Source of the DNA: Paracoccaceae bacterium
Lineage (GTDB): Bacteria; Pseudomonadota; Alphaproteobacteria; Rhodobacterales; Rhodobacteraceae
Direction of reading: 5' to 3'
Length of the DNA: 64,000 bases
NCBI GenBank assembly: GCA_018222585.1
Contig: JAAFAB010000002.1
Coordinates: 744,001 to 808,000 of the forward strand
A program made the translations under genes and the position numbers. The first letter of the stretch is position 1. Each line of letters opens with the position of its first letter. The notes under the pieces are model-generated. The model did not search any database. It saw only the letters and a list, made by a program, of their open reading frames with translations, and had not been told where the DNA came from. Below, in pieces: positions 10,165 to 20,500 of the stretch.

Positions 10165-10958
10165 ATGGAGACCATCGCCGCGGAGGCGCCCCGCCCGGGC
10201 GTGCCGGAGCTTAGGCCTGTCACCTGGGCGATGCTGGCACAGGCGCTGCGGCGCGGCTGGGCCGACCTGCTGAGGGCACCGCTCTGGGGGCTGTTCTTCG
10301 CCTCGGTCTACGTGCTGATCGGCTGGGGGCTGGCCTGGGTGACGCTGGCGACGGGCAAGAGCTACTGGCTGATCTTCGCCGCGCTCTCCTTCCCGCTGGC
10401 GGGGCCCTTCGCGGTGGTGGCCTCTACGAGGTGTCGCGGCGGCTGGAGCGAGGTCAACCGCTGGACCGGCGCGCGGTGCTGGGCGTGGTGCTGGGCCAGT
10501 CGCGCCGGCAACTGCCCTCGCTCTGCGCCATCATCATCTTCCTGCTGCTGTTCTGGTTCTTCCTGGGCCACATGATCTTTGCGCTTTTCCTAGGACTCTC
10601 GGTGATGACCCATGTTTCGAGCTCGTTGCAGGTCTTTCTCAGCCCCGAGGGCCTATCCATGCTGGCCTTCGGCTCTCTCGTCGGGGCGGGCTTCGCGCTG
10701 TTGCTCTACATGATCACGGTGATCTCGCTGCCGCTGCTGCTGGACCGCGAGGTGGATTTCGTCACCGCGATGATCACCAGTTTCGGCGTCGTGACCGCGA
10801 GTCCGGGGGCGATGCTGACCTGGGCGGTGATCGTCACGGGGCTGACCTTCCTGGCGCTGCTGCCGGGGTTCCTTGGTCTCTTCCTGGTGCTGCCCTGGCT
10901 GGGCCATGCGACATGGCATCTCTACGACCAGATCGCGGGCGAGGCGCCGCTGCGTTGA
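10165..10958 (+). pseudogene. DUF2189-type integral membrane protein, disrupted by an apparent 1-nt deletion near 10420
   Basis: Frame 1 METIAAEAPRPGVPELRPVTWAMLAQALRRGWADLLRAP...GPFAVV, continuing in another frame LYEVSRRLERGQPLDRRAVLGVVLGQSRRQLPS...WHLYDQIAGEAPLR. Confidence 0.78.
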
Positions 10959-10966
10959 AGGGACCG

Positions 10967-11197
10967 GGGCAGGGGGCTCCGCCCCCCGCGCGTGCCGCGC
11001 TCCCCCCGGAGTATTTTCAGCCTGGTGATGCACCACGAAGGCGCCTTGATTGGCCTACTTTCCTGTTGAGAGGGTGCACGCTCGCGGCGGAAAAGGAGGG
11101 AGCCTCTCTGGGCACCATCCGGTCTCATCACCAGGCTGAAAATACTCCGGGGGGAGGCCGCGCAGCGGGCGGGGGGCAGAGCCCCCCTCTCCCTTCG
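10967..11197. repeat. composite inverted-repeat element, copy C (most intact)
   Basis: ggggctccgcccccc...ccccccggagtattttcagcctggtgatg + 95-bp core + catcaccaggctgaaaatactccgggggg...ggggggcagagcccccc. Confidence 0.85.
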
Positions 11198-11210
11198 GCC
11201 GGGTATGCGC

Positions 11211-14200
11211 TCAGTAGTCCTTCTCGAAGAACACCCCGATGCCGGTACCGCCGCCGCTGTCGACCGATCCCTTGGCGCGGATGTTGTCGGTCAGGTCGAG
11301 GTTGATCGACAGGTTGGTCTCGCCCTCGCCGGTGATCTCGGTTTCCGTGTAGAGGTTCTCGTTCAGGTACTTGCCTGCGGTGACCGAGGCCTGGCCGTCG
11401 GCATCCGTGGCCACGTCGAGATTGTCGAGCCCGGTCGAGGCGCGCAGCCTCTCCAGCACGCCACCGCCGCCCTGGCCGGTCAGCGTGGCCACCGCCGCCG
11501 CCAGCTGCGCCGCCTGGATGGCCGAGAGCTGCGACAGGGGCTTGTCGAAGAAGAGTTGCGACAGGATCTCGTCCTCGGGAAGTCCCGGGTTCGAGGTGAA
11601 GTCGATCTCGGGTGATGAGGCGGTGCCGTCGATGGCGATCGAGTAGACGTAGCTGCCCGCTTGCGAGGTGGCGACGAAGTGCAGCAGCGGCTCGAAGCTG
11701 CCGGCGAAGCGCAACTGCCCCTCGGAAAGTTCCAGCCGCTTGGTCAGGATCGCCAGCCGTCCGCGCACCAGGTCGAACTGGCCGACAGGACGCGGCGCGG
11801 CCGTGGTGCCGCCGATGTCCAGCGATCCGCGCAACTCCGCGTCCAGGCCGCGGCCCCGGATGAAGACCGAGCTGTCGGTCACCACCTGCACGTCAAGGCC
11901 GAGCCCACCGTCGGAGCCCCCGCTGCCCGTCACGGCACTGCTGCCGCTGTCCTCGCCGGTCAGCCCGGCGCGGGCGCGGGTGGTGCGACTGGCGGCGGGT
12001 TCGGCGATGTGGCGCATCTCGGGGATGGCCTCCTGGCCGCCGAAGCCGCCCGAGGGCACACGGATCTCGGTATCGGTCAGGCCGATGCGGCCCGCGATTT
12101 GCCCATTGCCGGTCAGTGGGCCGGTGATCTGCAGCGCGCCGTCCAGCACCGTCGTCGCCAGCCCCGCCTGGGTGAAGATCACCCGGTCCAGCGCCACGTC
12201 GAGACCGGCGCGGTAGGGCGCTTCCAGGGCCACGGGGCCCGAGACGCGCAGGGCGCCACCCTCGGAGGGGCGGGCCTGCAGGGTCAGCCGGGCGCTGCCG
12301 CCGGCCAGCTGCACGTTGCCGCTGATGCCGTCGATCACCTGGCCGAGGCTGGGCGCCACGAGGCGGCCGTTTTCCAGCGTCACCTGCCCCGAGAGTGCCG
12401 AGAGCGCCGGCTGGCCGGACAGCGAGAGGTCGAAGCGCGCCAGCCCGGCCGCCGAGCGCGGCGCGATGAAGGGATTGGCCAGCCCAAGCGGGGCCGAGCC
12501 GGTCAGAGAGATCGCCATGCCGCCGTCGGGCCGGGCGACCTCGCCGGTCAGGCGTGCGTCCGATCCGCCGGGTCCCGAGGCGGTGGCATCCACCGCAAGG
12601 GCGCCGTTCTGCCCCGGACTGACGCTGCCACTGACGGTCAGCGGCCCCGAGAAGCCATCGGCCAGCCGCGCCAGGTTGTCGAGCCTTGCCGAGAGGTCCA
12701 GCGTCACGTCGCTGCCCGCCACCTGGCCCGAGGCGCTGGCCTCGAGCGCGGTGGACTTAAACGCGGCGCTGTCGATCTGCAGCACGCCGCCCTCGGTCAG
12801 GCGCAGCGCGGCGGTGACGGTGCTGTCCCCGGCAAAGAGCGCATCAAGCTGCGGATTGCCGATGCCGATGGACTGGCCCCGGGCCTCGGCCTCGATCACG
12901 TAGGCGGGGCCGTCGCCGGTCACCGTGGCGGCAAGCGAGAGCGGCCCGGCGGAGGCGCCGAAGGGCTTGCCGCTGTCGGGCAGGCGGGCGTCGATCTGCA
13001 GCGCGGTCTGTGCGCCCACGTCACCGCTGGCGCGGGCGGTGAGGCCCGGCGCGTTGAGATCGAGGCGCGACAGGGTCACCACCTCGCCCTGCAGCCCCGC
13101 GTCGAGGCTGAGCGAGGTCCGTCCGTCGAGCAGCGCATCCAGGGCGGCGATGCCGGTGCGCAGGTCCTCGCCGCCGCCCGACAGGCTGGCGCTCAGCGCA
13201 TCGGGCTGGCCCGAGACACGACCCGTCAGTTCGAGCGGCCCGCCGGTGGCACCGGTGAAGGTGCCCGAGTTCGCCAGCCAGGCGCTGAGGTCCAGCGCCA
13301 TGTCGCTGTCTTCGCCGGGCAGGGGGCCCTGCACCGACAGACGCAGCGCCTCGTTGGCCAGCACGGCGCGGTCGATGCGCGGCGCGCCCTCCCTGGGCAG
13401 GGTCGCCTGGGCGTTCAGCGACAGGCCGGTGGCCAGCAGGTCGTCCAGGGCCTCGATGCCGAGGGACAGGCGTTCGCCGCCGCCTTCGGCGGTGAGGGTC
13501 ATCTCGGTCGGGGTCTGGGTGATCTCGCCCGCCAGGGTGAAGGGCGCCGGATCGCCCTGGGCGCCGGTCAGCAGGTTGGCATCCGCAAGGGCCAGCTCGT
13601 AGCCGATGCTGCCATCCTCGGATCCAAGGCGGCCCGAGCCGGTCAGGCGCATTTCCTCGGTGCCGAGCGCGAGGGTGGTCAGGGTGATGCCGGTCTCGTC
13701 GCGGGTCACGTCCAGGTCCAGCTCGGCGGGCGAGGCCAGCAGGGCGTCGGCCTGGGCGATACCGGTCGAGAGGTTCTCGCCCCGGCCCGAGGCGGTGATC
13801 CGGCCGGTGCCGGCGGGCAGCTGCATCCGGGCCGCCACGTCCAGCGCGGCGGAGCCGGCCAGGTCTAGGCCGGTCAGCGGCGCGAAGGCGGTCAGGTCGG
13901 CGACCTCGGTGCGGGCCTCCAGCGCAAAGCCCGCCTGGTCGCCGGTGCCTTCGTAGCTGGCCGCACCTGACAGCGTCAGGGCAGGGCCTGCAAGTTGCAG
14001 GTTCTCGATGGCGACGGGGCCGTTGCCGAAGGTCATGTCGGCCGAGCCGGTCAGGGTCTGGCCAAGCGCCCGGGCCACCGCCGGATCCTCGGCGGAGAGG
14101 CCACGGGCGGTCAGCCCGAGGGTCAGCTGGCTGGCGCGGGACTTGCGCAGCGGGCCGCTGATGTCCAGCGCCAGCTCCTCTGAGGAGAAGCCGGGCATGG

Positions 14201-15365
14201 CGGCCGAAAGCGCCTCGATCCGGGCGGTCATCTCGGCGTCGCGCTCGCGGTCGAAGCTGGCGTCGATCCGGCCCGAGGCCAGCGAGATCCCCTCGCCCAT
14301 GGGCAGGGTCAGGCGCTCGGATCCATCCGGCGCGGCCATCAGGCCGGAGAGGTCGAAGGACTGCGGCGCGCCATCCTCGTCCAACGCGACACGGCCCTCC
14401 AGGTTCACCGAGGCCGAGCGCAGGCGGAACAGCTGCACGTCCAGCGCGCCGTCGGCTCCGGCGGTACCGGTGGCCGTGATGCCGATGTCGGTGCCCAGGA
14501 AGTCGCGGTAATCTGGGGCCATCAGGGCTGTCAGGTCGCCGCCGAGGTCGGCGGTGAACTCACGCCCGCCGTCCTCGCGCCCGCGCAGGGTGACATCACC
14601 GCTCAGGCGTTCCTCGCCGTCAGTGGCCAGCAGAAGGCTGGCGTCGTAGGCGTCCAGCGGTCCGGTGCCGCGCGCGGTCAGCTCGACCGCCGGCGCGCCG
14701 GGCAGGTCCAGCAGGTTGGCGACCAGCCCGCCCTGGGGCTCGGAGGCCGAGATATCGACCGAGAGGCTCTCGCCCTCGGGGTCGTAGGCGGCGAGGATCG
14801 AGATATGGCCCTCGCGATCCAGCCGGTCGATGTCGAGGTTGGTGTCCAGCCCGCCGTCGGCCAGGCTGGCGCGCCCCTCGAGCGACAGGGTCGCGGCTTC
14901 GCCGACCACCGCCGCGCCCATCTCGAAGCGGCCGATGCGCAATTCGCCGATCTCGACCGCCACCGGCAGGTCGGGGATCGAGAAGCCCGATGCCTCGGGC
15001 GAGGGCGGCTTTGGGTCGCTTTCCGGCAGGCGTTCCAGCGTGATGCTTTCCGCCGACAGGGTCGTCACGTCGAGCCGCCCGCGCAGCAGGGCCGAGCGGT
15101 TCCAGTCCAGTTCGGCATTGCGCAGGTCCAGCCAGATGCCGTTCTCGTCTGCGATGGTCAGCCGTTCCATCCGGGCGGACGAGGACAGCGCGCCCTCGAA
15201 GCCGGTGATATCGACCTCCATGCCGTCCGAGGACAGGGCATTTTGCAGGGTGCGGGTCAGGAAGCCCTCGCCGTCGTCATCGGCAGAGGGGGATTGCTGG
15301 GCCGCGGCGGGGGTCAGGGCCAGCAGGCCGCAGGCGGCGAGGGGAAGGAGGCGGGGGATGTGCAT
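11211..15365 (-). CDS. tamB: translocation and assembly module protein TamB (DUF490)
   Basis: 1384 aa, repetitive beta-rich AsmA/TamB-like sequence; C-terminal ...RGRGLDAELRGSLDIGGTTAAPRPVGQFDLVRGRLAILTKRLELSEGQLRFAGSFEPLLHF...ISQLFFDKPLSQLS; adjacent to tamA. Confidence 0.92.
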   Translation of the reverse strand: MHIPRLLPLAACGLLALTPAAAQQSPSADDDGEGFLTRTLQNALSSDGMEVDITGFEGALSSSARMERLTIADENGIWLDLRNAELDWNRSALLRGRLDVTTLSAESITLERLPESDPKPPSPEASGFSIPDLPVAVEIGELRIGRFEMGAAVVGEAATLSLEGRASLADGGLDTNLDIDRLDREGHISILAAYDPEGESLSVDISASEPQGGLVANLLDLPGAPAVELTARGTGPLDAYDASLLLATDGEERLSGDVTLRGREDGGREFTADLGGDLTALMAPDYRDFLGTDIGITATGTAGADGALDVQLFRLRSASVNLEGRVALDEDGAPQSFDLSGLMAAPDGSERLTLPMGEGISLASGRIDASFDRERDAEMTARIEALSAAMPGFSSEELALDISGPLRKSRASQLTLGLTARGLSAEDPAVARALGQTLTGSADMTFGNGPVAIENLQLAGPALTLSGAASYEGTGDQAGFALEARTEVADLTAFAPLTGLDLAGSAALDVAARMQLPAGTGRITASGRGENLSTGIAQADALLASPAELDLDVTRDETGITLTTLALGTEEMRLTGSGRLGSEDGSIGYELALADANLLTGAQGDPAPFTLAGEITQTPTEMTLTAEGGGERLSLGIEALDDLLATGLSLNAQATLPREGAPRIDRAVLANEALRLSVQGPLPGEDSDMALDLSAWLANSGTFTGATGGPLELTGRVSGQPDALSASLSGGGEDLRTGIAALDALLDGRTSLSLDAGLQGEVVTLSRLDLNAPGLTARASGDVGAQTALQIDARLPDSGKPFGASAGPLSLAATVTGDGPAYVIEAEARGQSIGIGNPQLDALFAGDSTVTAALRLTEGGVLQIDSAAFKSTALEASASGQVAGSDVTLDLSARLDNLARLADGFSGPLTVSGSVSPGQNGALAVDATASGPGGSDARLTGEVARPDGGMAISLTGSAPLGLANPFIAPRSAAGLARFDLSLSGQPALSALSGQVTLENGRLVAPSLGQVIDGISGNVQLAGGSARLTLQARPSEGGALRVSGPVALEAPYRAGLDVALDRVIFTQAGLATTVLDGALQITGPLTGNGQIAGRIGLTDTEIRVPSGGFGGQEAIPEMRHIAEPAASRTTRARAGLTGEDSGSSAVTGSGGSDGGLGLDVQVVTDSSVFIRGRGLDAELRGSLDIGGTTAAPRPVGQFDLVRGRLAILTKRLELSEGQLRFAGSFEPLLHFVATSQAGSYVYSIAIDGTASSPEIDFTSNPGLPEDEILSQLFFDKPLSQLSAIQAAQLAAAVATLTGQGGGGVLERLRASTGLDNLDVATDADGQASVTAGKYLNENLYTETEITGEGETNLSINLDLTDNIRAKGSVDSGGGTGIGVFFEKDY

Positions 15366-17194
15366 CAGAAGCTCTGTCCAATTCCGACGTAGACCGAGAC
15401 GCTGTCGGTGCTGCCCGTGACCGGCACGGCGATATCCGCGCGGATCGGGCCGATGGAGGTGTAGTAGCGTACGCCGACCCCGGCGCCGCCCTGCCATTCG
15501 CCGCCGGCGAAATCGGGATCGGCGGAGACATAGCCGTAGTCGACGAAGGCCGCCGCGCCCCAGTTGTCGCCGATGCGGGCGCGCAGCTCGGTCGAGATGG
15601 CGGCGAACCCCTGGCCGCCGGTCGCGGTGGCGCCGGAACCGACGCCAAGCGACTGGTAGCCCTGGCCGCGCACGGTGTCGCCGCCGCCGGACCAGAACAG
15701 CCAGTCAGCCGGGGTCTGGGCGATCGAGGGCCCGGCGAGCACGCCAAGCTGCAGACGTCCGGCCAGCACGAAGCGGTCATCGGCGAAACCGCGATAGCCA
15801 CGCAGGTCAGCGGTGGCGCGCACCCCGCTTTCGGTGCCCGAGAGGCCGAGGAAGGGCATCACCGAGACCTCGGCATAGGCGCCGTCCGTGGGGTTGGTGC
15901 CATTGTCGCGATTGTCCCAGGTCAGTCCCGAATTCAGGGTCAGGTGGGTGAAATCGCGGGTGCCCGCGGCGTCCTCGGTGCGGCTGACCCGCAGCCCCAG
16001 ATCCAGGTCGCCCGAAAGCGTCTCGGTGATGTAGCGGTCGACGCCGACGTTCACCTCGGCGATGTCGGAGATGTAGTTGGGTTCGTCCTCGCGGGCCAGG
16101 TTCAGGCCGAAGACCAGGCTGTTGTCGGGATCGCGGAAGGCCGGGTAGGTGTAGCTGGTCGACAGGGCGTAGTCGATGCCGCCGGTGCCGCCGCCGAGGC
16201 CGGCGATCTCGGCGTCGAAACGCAGCCGCTCGGCGCCGCCGCGCAGGTTGCGGTGCATCCAGTAGCCGGTCAGCGTCAGCCCGTCGGTGGTGGAATATTC
16301 CGCCCCTGCGCCAAGGCGGCGGGGCTTGGCATCCTGGACCTCGATCTGGGTCGGCAGGGTGTCGTTTGGGCCGATTTCCTCCGCCTCGCTGACCACCGCC
16401 GAGGCGAAGGCCCCGGCCTGGCGCAACCGGGTCTCGGCGCGGTCGATCTCGGAGGGGGCATAGACCTCGCCCTCGGGGATGCCGGCGATCTGGCGGATCC
16501 GCTCGGGGCGGACGGCGCTTTGGCGCGAGCTTTCCGACAGCGAGACGGTGCCGAATGTCAGCCGCGGGCCGGGGGTGATGGCGAAGGCCGCATCGACGCG
16601 CTGTTCGGCGTGGTTGGCGGTGATCTGCTGGCCCGAGACGCGGGCCTTGGCATGGCCACGCTCGGCCCAGGCGGTGCGGCCCGCCTCGGCGGCCTGGCGC
16701 ATCACCACGGTGCCCGCCGGGGCGCCGGTGGCGAAGCCCTCGGTCGGGGCGACGCCCTCGGGCAGGGGCGCGACGCGGGCCTCGCCGAAGGTGAAGCGGG
16801 GGCCGGGGGTGACCTCGATGTCGATGCGGTTGACCCGGGCGTTGCGGTCCAGCGCCGAAACCGCGCTGGCCTCGCGCCCGTCGATGCGGATCGAGATCGC
16901 GCCACTGAAGTATCCATCCTCGTAGAGTGCGGCCAGCAGGCGGCGGTAATCGGCCTGGGCGGCGGCGATCAGTTCCTGCGCGTCACTGGTGCCCTCGGCC
17001 TCGGCCGAGACCGACAGGGATGCGGCGCGCAGCGAGTCCTCGAGGTCGTCGCCACCGGCGTTCAGCGAGACCTCGGCGGCGGCGAGGCCGAGCGGCCAGG
17101 CCGGCGCCAGCAGCGGCAGGCAGAGCGCGGCGCAGAGAAGGCTGCGGCCGACGTGGGGGGCGGGACGACGGGCGTCGGATCGCGGGGCGGTCAT
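15365..17194 (-). CDS. tamA: autotransporter assembly factor TamA (BamA/TamA family outer membrane protein)
   Basis: POTRA-like repeats and Omp85 beta-barrel; GGDTVRGQGYQSLGV...GAGVGVRYYTSIGPIRADIAVPV; stop overlaps tamB start. Confidence 0.93.
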   Translation of the reverse strand: MTAPRSDARRPAPHVGRSLLCAALCLPLLAPAWPLGLAAAEVSLNAGGDDLEDSLRAASLSVSAEAEGTSDAQELIAAAQADYRRLLAALYEDGYFSGAISIRIDGREASAVSALDRNARVNRIDIEVTPGPRFTFGEARVAPLPEGVAPTEGFATGAPAGTVVMRQAAEAGRTAWAERGHAKARVSGQQITANHAEQRVDAAFAITPGPRLTFGTVSLSESSRQSAVRPERIRQIAGIPEGEVYAPSEIDRAETRLRQAGAFASAVVSEAEEIGPNDTLPTQIEVQDAKPRRLGAGAEYSTTDGLTLTGYWMHRNLRGGAERLRFDAEIAGLGGGTGGIDYALSTSYTYPAFRDPDNSLVFGLNLAREDEPNYISDIAEVNVGVDRYITETLSGDLDLGLRVSRTEDAAGTRDFTHLTLNSGLTWDNRDNGTNPTDGAYAEVSVMPFLGLSGTESGVRATADLRGYRGFADDRFVLAGRLQLGVLAGPSIAQTPADWLFWSGGGDTVRGQGYQSLGVGSGATATGGQGFAAISTELRARIGDNWGAAAFVDYGYVSADPDFAGGEWQGGAGVGVRYYTSIGPIRADIAVPVTGSTDSVSVYVGIGQSF

Positions 17195-17589
17195 GGGGCG
17201 CGCGGGGCCTCTCGTTTCGGCCGGGCGAGCCCGGCGGCAGCGGTCTTTCCTCGGGGCCGGGCGCGGTGTGCAGATCCGCGCGCGCGGCCTCCGCGTCAAG
17301 CTAGTGCGACGGGGGCGGATTGACCAGCGCGGCGCGGGCCGGGACGACGGGAAAGCGAAATGCCGCAGGCCGGGATCGGCTTGGCTGCACTCCATGCCGA
17401 CCGCCGTGGCCCGGCGTCCCGGAGAATGGGGGCGGCCATGGCGCGCGGACGCGGAGAGGGCAGGAAAAGCTGCGCCATGGGGGTATTCCAGACGTGACAA
17501 GTGCTGTCAGGTCGGAAAAAGTTCTGCCCGGGTCGGCTGGTTTTCGCTTACCCTTTTCGCGACTCGCTGCAATTTGTCCGGTGCCCCTT

Positions 17590-20500
17590 ATGCCAAGCTC
17601 GATTTTCCCAGCCAGGCCCGCTCTGGCCTTCGTCCTCACCCTCTCTGCCCTCACCGCGCCCCTGGCGCCCGCCGTGGCAGAGCCCTACGAGGCCGGGGCC
17701 TTCGACAGTTACCGGCCCGACATGGCGCGGGGGGAACGGCTCTATGCCCTGGGCGCCTGTGTCTCCTGCCACCAGGATCCGGCGGCGAGCCCCGGCGAGG
17801 AGCCGGCGCTGGCGGGCAGCATGAAGATCGATTCGCCCAATTACGGGGTGATCGCGGTTCCCAACATCACCGGCAGCGCGGCGGGCATCGGCGATTGGAG
17901 CCGGGCGGATTTCCTCAATGCCATGCTCTACGGCCAGTCCCCCGAGGGCGGCGAGTACACACCCCTCTTCCCCTATGAATTCTACGCCGGGATGAAGCCC
18001 GAGCATGTCGTCGACCTGTTCGAGTACATCAAGGCCGAGGCGCCGAAATCCGACCGCCCCTCGGAGGACCACGAGCTGACGCTGCGCTACATGCTGCAGC
18101 GGAAGAACCCCTGGCGCTATTCCTTCGAACCGGCCTCCTACGAGGGGGCCGGCGACAGCGAGAGCGATCCCCGCGCCTGGGGTCAGTACCTGGTCGAGAG
18201 CGTCGCCGCCTGCGGCGCCTGCCACACGCCGCGCAGCTCGGCCTTCATCCTGGAGACCGACAAGGCGCTGACCGGCGGCATCTCGGTGCTGGGCGAGGTC
18301 GCGGGGGATATCACCCGCGCCGCCGTTTCCGGGCTGGAGGTCGATGATTTCACCGCACATGTGCTGGGGCAGGGCATGGGGCTGGACCTGAGCACGCCGA
18401 TGGCCGGCTCGATGCAGCGGGTCGCGGCCTCGGTGGCCGCGGCGCCGGAGGCGGACCGGCAGGCGATCTACCAGTACCTCGCCGATGTCGAGGAACTGCC
18501 CAAGCCGGTGATCCAGATGGAATGCGAAGCCCCGGTGCCGCTGGTCCAGGCCGCCTCGCCGGATCTCTCGGCCAGGGTCGACGCCTACTTCAACAAGGAG
18601 TGCAAGGCCTGCCATGCCCGGGGTGGCTCGGCGGCGGCGCAGGCGACGCTGGTCTCGGCGGCGAAGACCGCGGGCGACAGCGCGCTGGTTGTGCCGGGCG
18701 ATCCCGGCGCCTCGGCGCTCTACAAGTCGCTGAACCGGATGCCGACCAGCCAGGCGGCGTCGGAGGCCGACAAGCAGCTGATCGCCGACTGGATCGCCAG
18801 CCTTGCCGTCAACAAGGAGCTGCTGACCGCCGAGGTCAAGGAGCCGCCGCGCGACGACAGCCGGATGTTCCGGGGCTTCGCCGAGGAATACGCCGAGGTG
18901 CAACGCCACATGATCGCCCAGGACGAGCGCGACCGGCCCTTCCTGCGCTACTTCTCGTTCCGTCACATGGAGGATGGTCAGCTGCCCTGTCAGCCCCTGG
19001 GCGATTTCCGGATGCAGCACCTGGAAGGCTACGTGGCGGCGCTGAACAAGATGGTCAACTCGCTCTCCTGGGAGCCGCGCATCAAGCAGGTGGAACCGAT
19101 CCGCGAGGGCGCGACGATCTTCGCCATCGACCTGCGCGACTACGGCTGGACGCCCTTCATGTGGCAGGTCCTGGTCTCGGGGCAGATCCCGGGGCTGGAG
19201 ACCGCGCGGCCCTATCCCTACGGTCTGAACCCCGAGGGGACGGAAGCCGATGCCAACCTGCGTCAGCTGGCGCAGGTGACGGGCACCGATGTGCCGGTGA
19301 TGCGTGGCGACTGGTTCGTGTCCAACGCCGGGCTGCCCTACAGCTACAAGTTCATGCTGGGCCTGCCCGACAACGTGCACCAGCTGGAGGAAACCCGGCT
19401 GCGCGTCGACCGCGTGCGCGACATCCGCGACCTGGAGGTGATGCGCGCGGGCTTCCTGGAAGGCGCCTCGGCAGTCAGCCAGAACAACCGCCTGATCGAG
19501 CGGCTGGAGCAGCCGACGGGGGGCTACTACTGGACCTCCTACGATTTCGACCGGGGCGTCGAACCGGTCAAGCGGCTGAAGGAGATGCCGCTGGGACCGG
19601 CGGCGGCCTTCCCCGACATGCCCCATTTCGAGGAAGACGGCGGAGAGATGATCTTTTCGCTGCCCAACGGGATGCAGGGCTACTACCTGACCAACCCGAC
19701 CGGCGACTACCTGGACAACGGGCCGACGGCGGTTGTCTTCCTGAAGGACCCGAGTCCGATCTACGGCACCACGATCTCGAACGGCAAAGCCTGCATGGTC
19801 TGCCATACCCGCGGCCCGATCGAAGCCTATGACAACATCCGCGCGGCGGTCGAGGCCACCGGCGCCGAGGGCGAGGTGCTGCGGATGCTGGAGCGTCTGC
19901 ATCCTGCCGACGACGTGCTGGAAGCGGCCTATGGCGAGGATACGGCGATCTATCTCGATGCGCTGGCGCGCTCCGGGGCCGACATGACCATCATGGAGGG
20001 CCCCGGCCGCTTCCACCCCGAGCCGGTGACGCATACGTCCTCGGTCTACGCCGAGAACCTCGACAAGGATCTGCTGGCGGCCGAGTTTGGCCTGACCTGG
20101 GAGCAGTTCCAGGAACGGATGCGCCGCCTGCCGCACCAGGGCGAAGCCTTCGCCCGCGCCTCGGCCTGGCTGGCCGAGATCGAGACCCGCGGCGAGGTCG
20201 AGCGGCTGGATGTCGAACTGGCCTGGCAACAGGTGGCCGCCGGTCTGTGGCGGAGCACGCCGCGCGGTCATCCCGCCGTCGCCGGCGCCGAGCTGCAGGC
20301 CCATCTGGCCAGCTACGTGCCCGGCGGCACCGACTTCGTGCCGCTGACCCGGCCCGCCGCCGGCAGTGGCCAGGGCGGCCAGATCAGCGCCACCGTCCCG
20401 GCCCCGGCGCCCAAGCCCGTGGCGCAGGATCGGCAGACCGTCTCGGCGCCGCCGGGCGCGGTGCAGAACGGCCGCCCCGGCCTGACGATCAACGTCGAGA

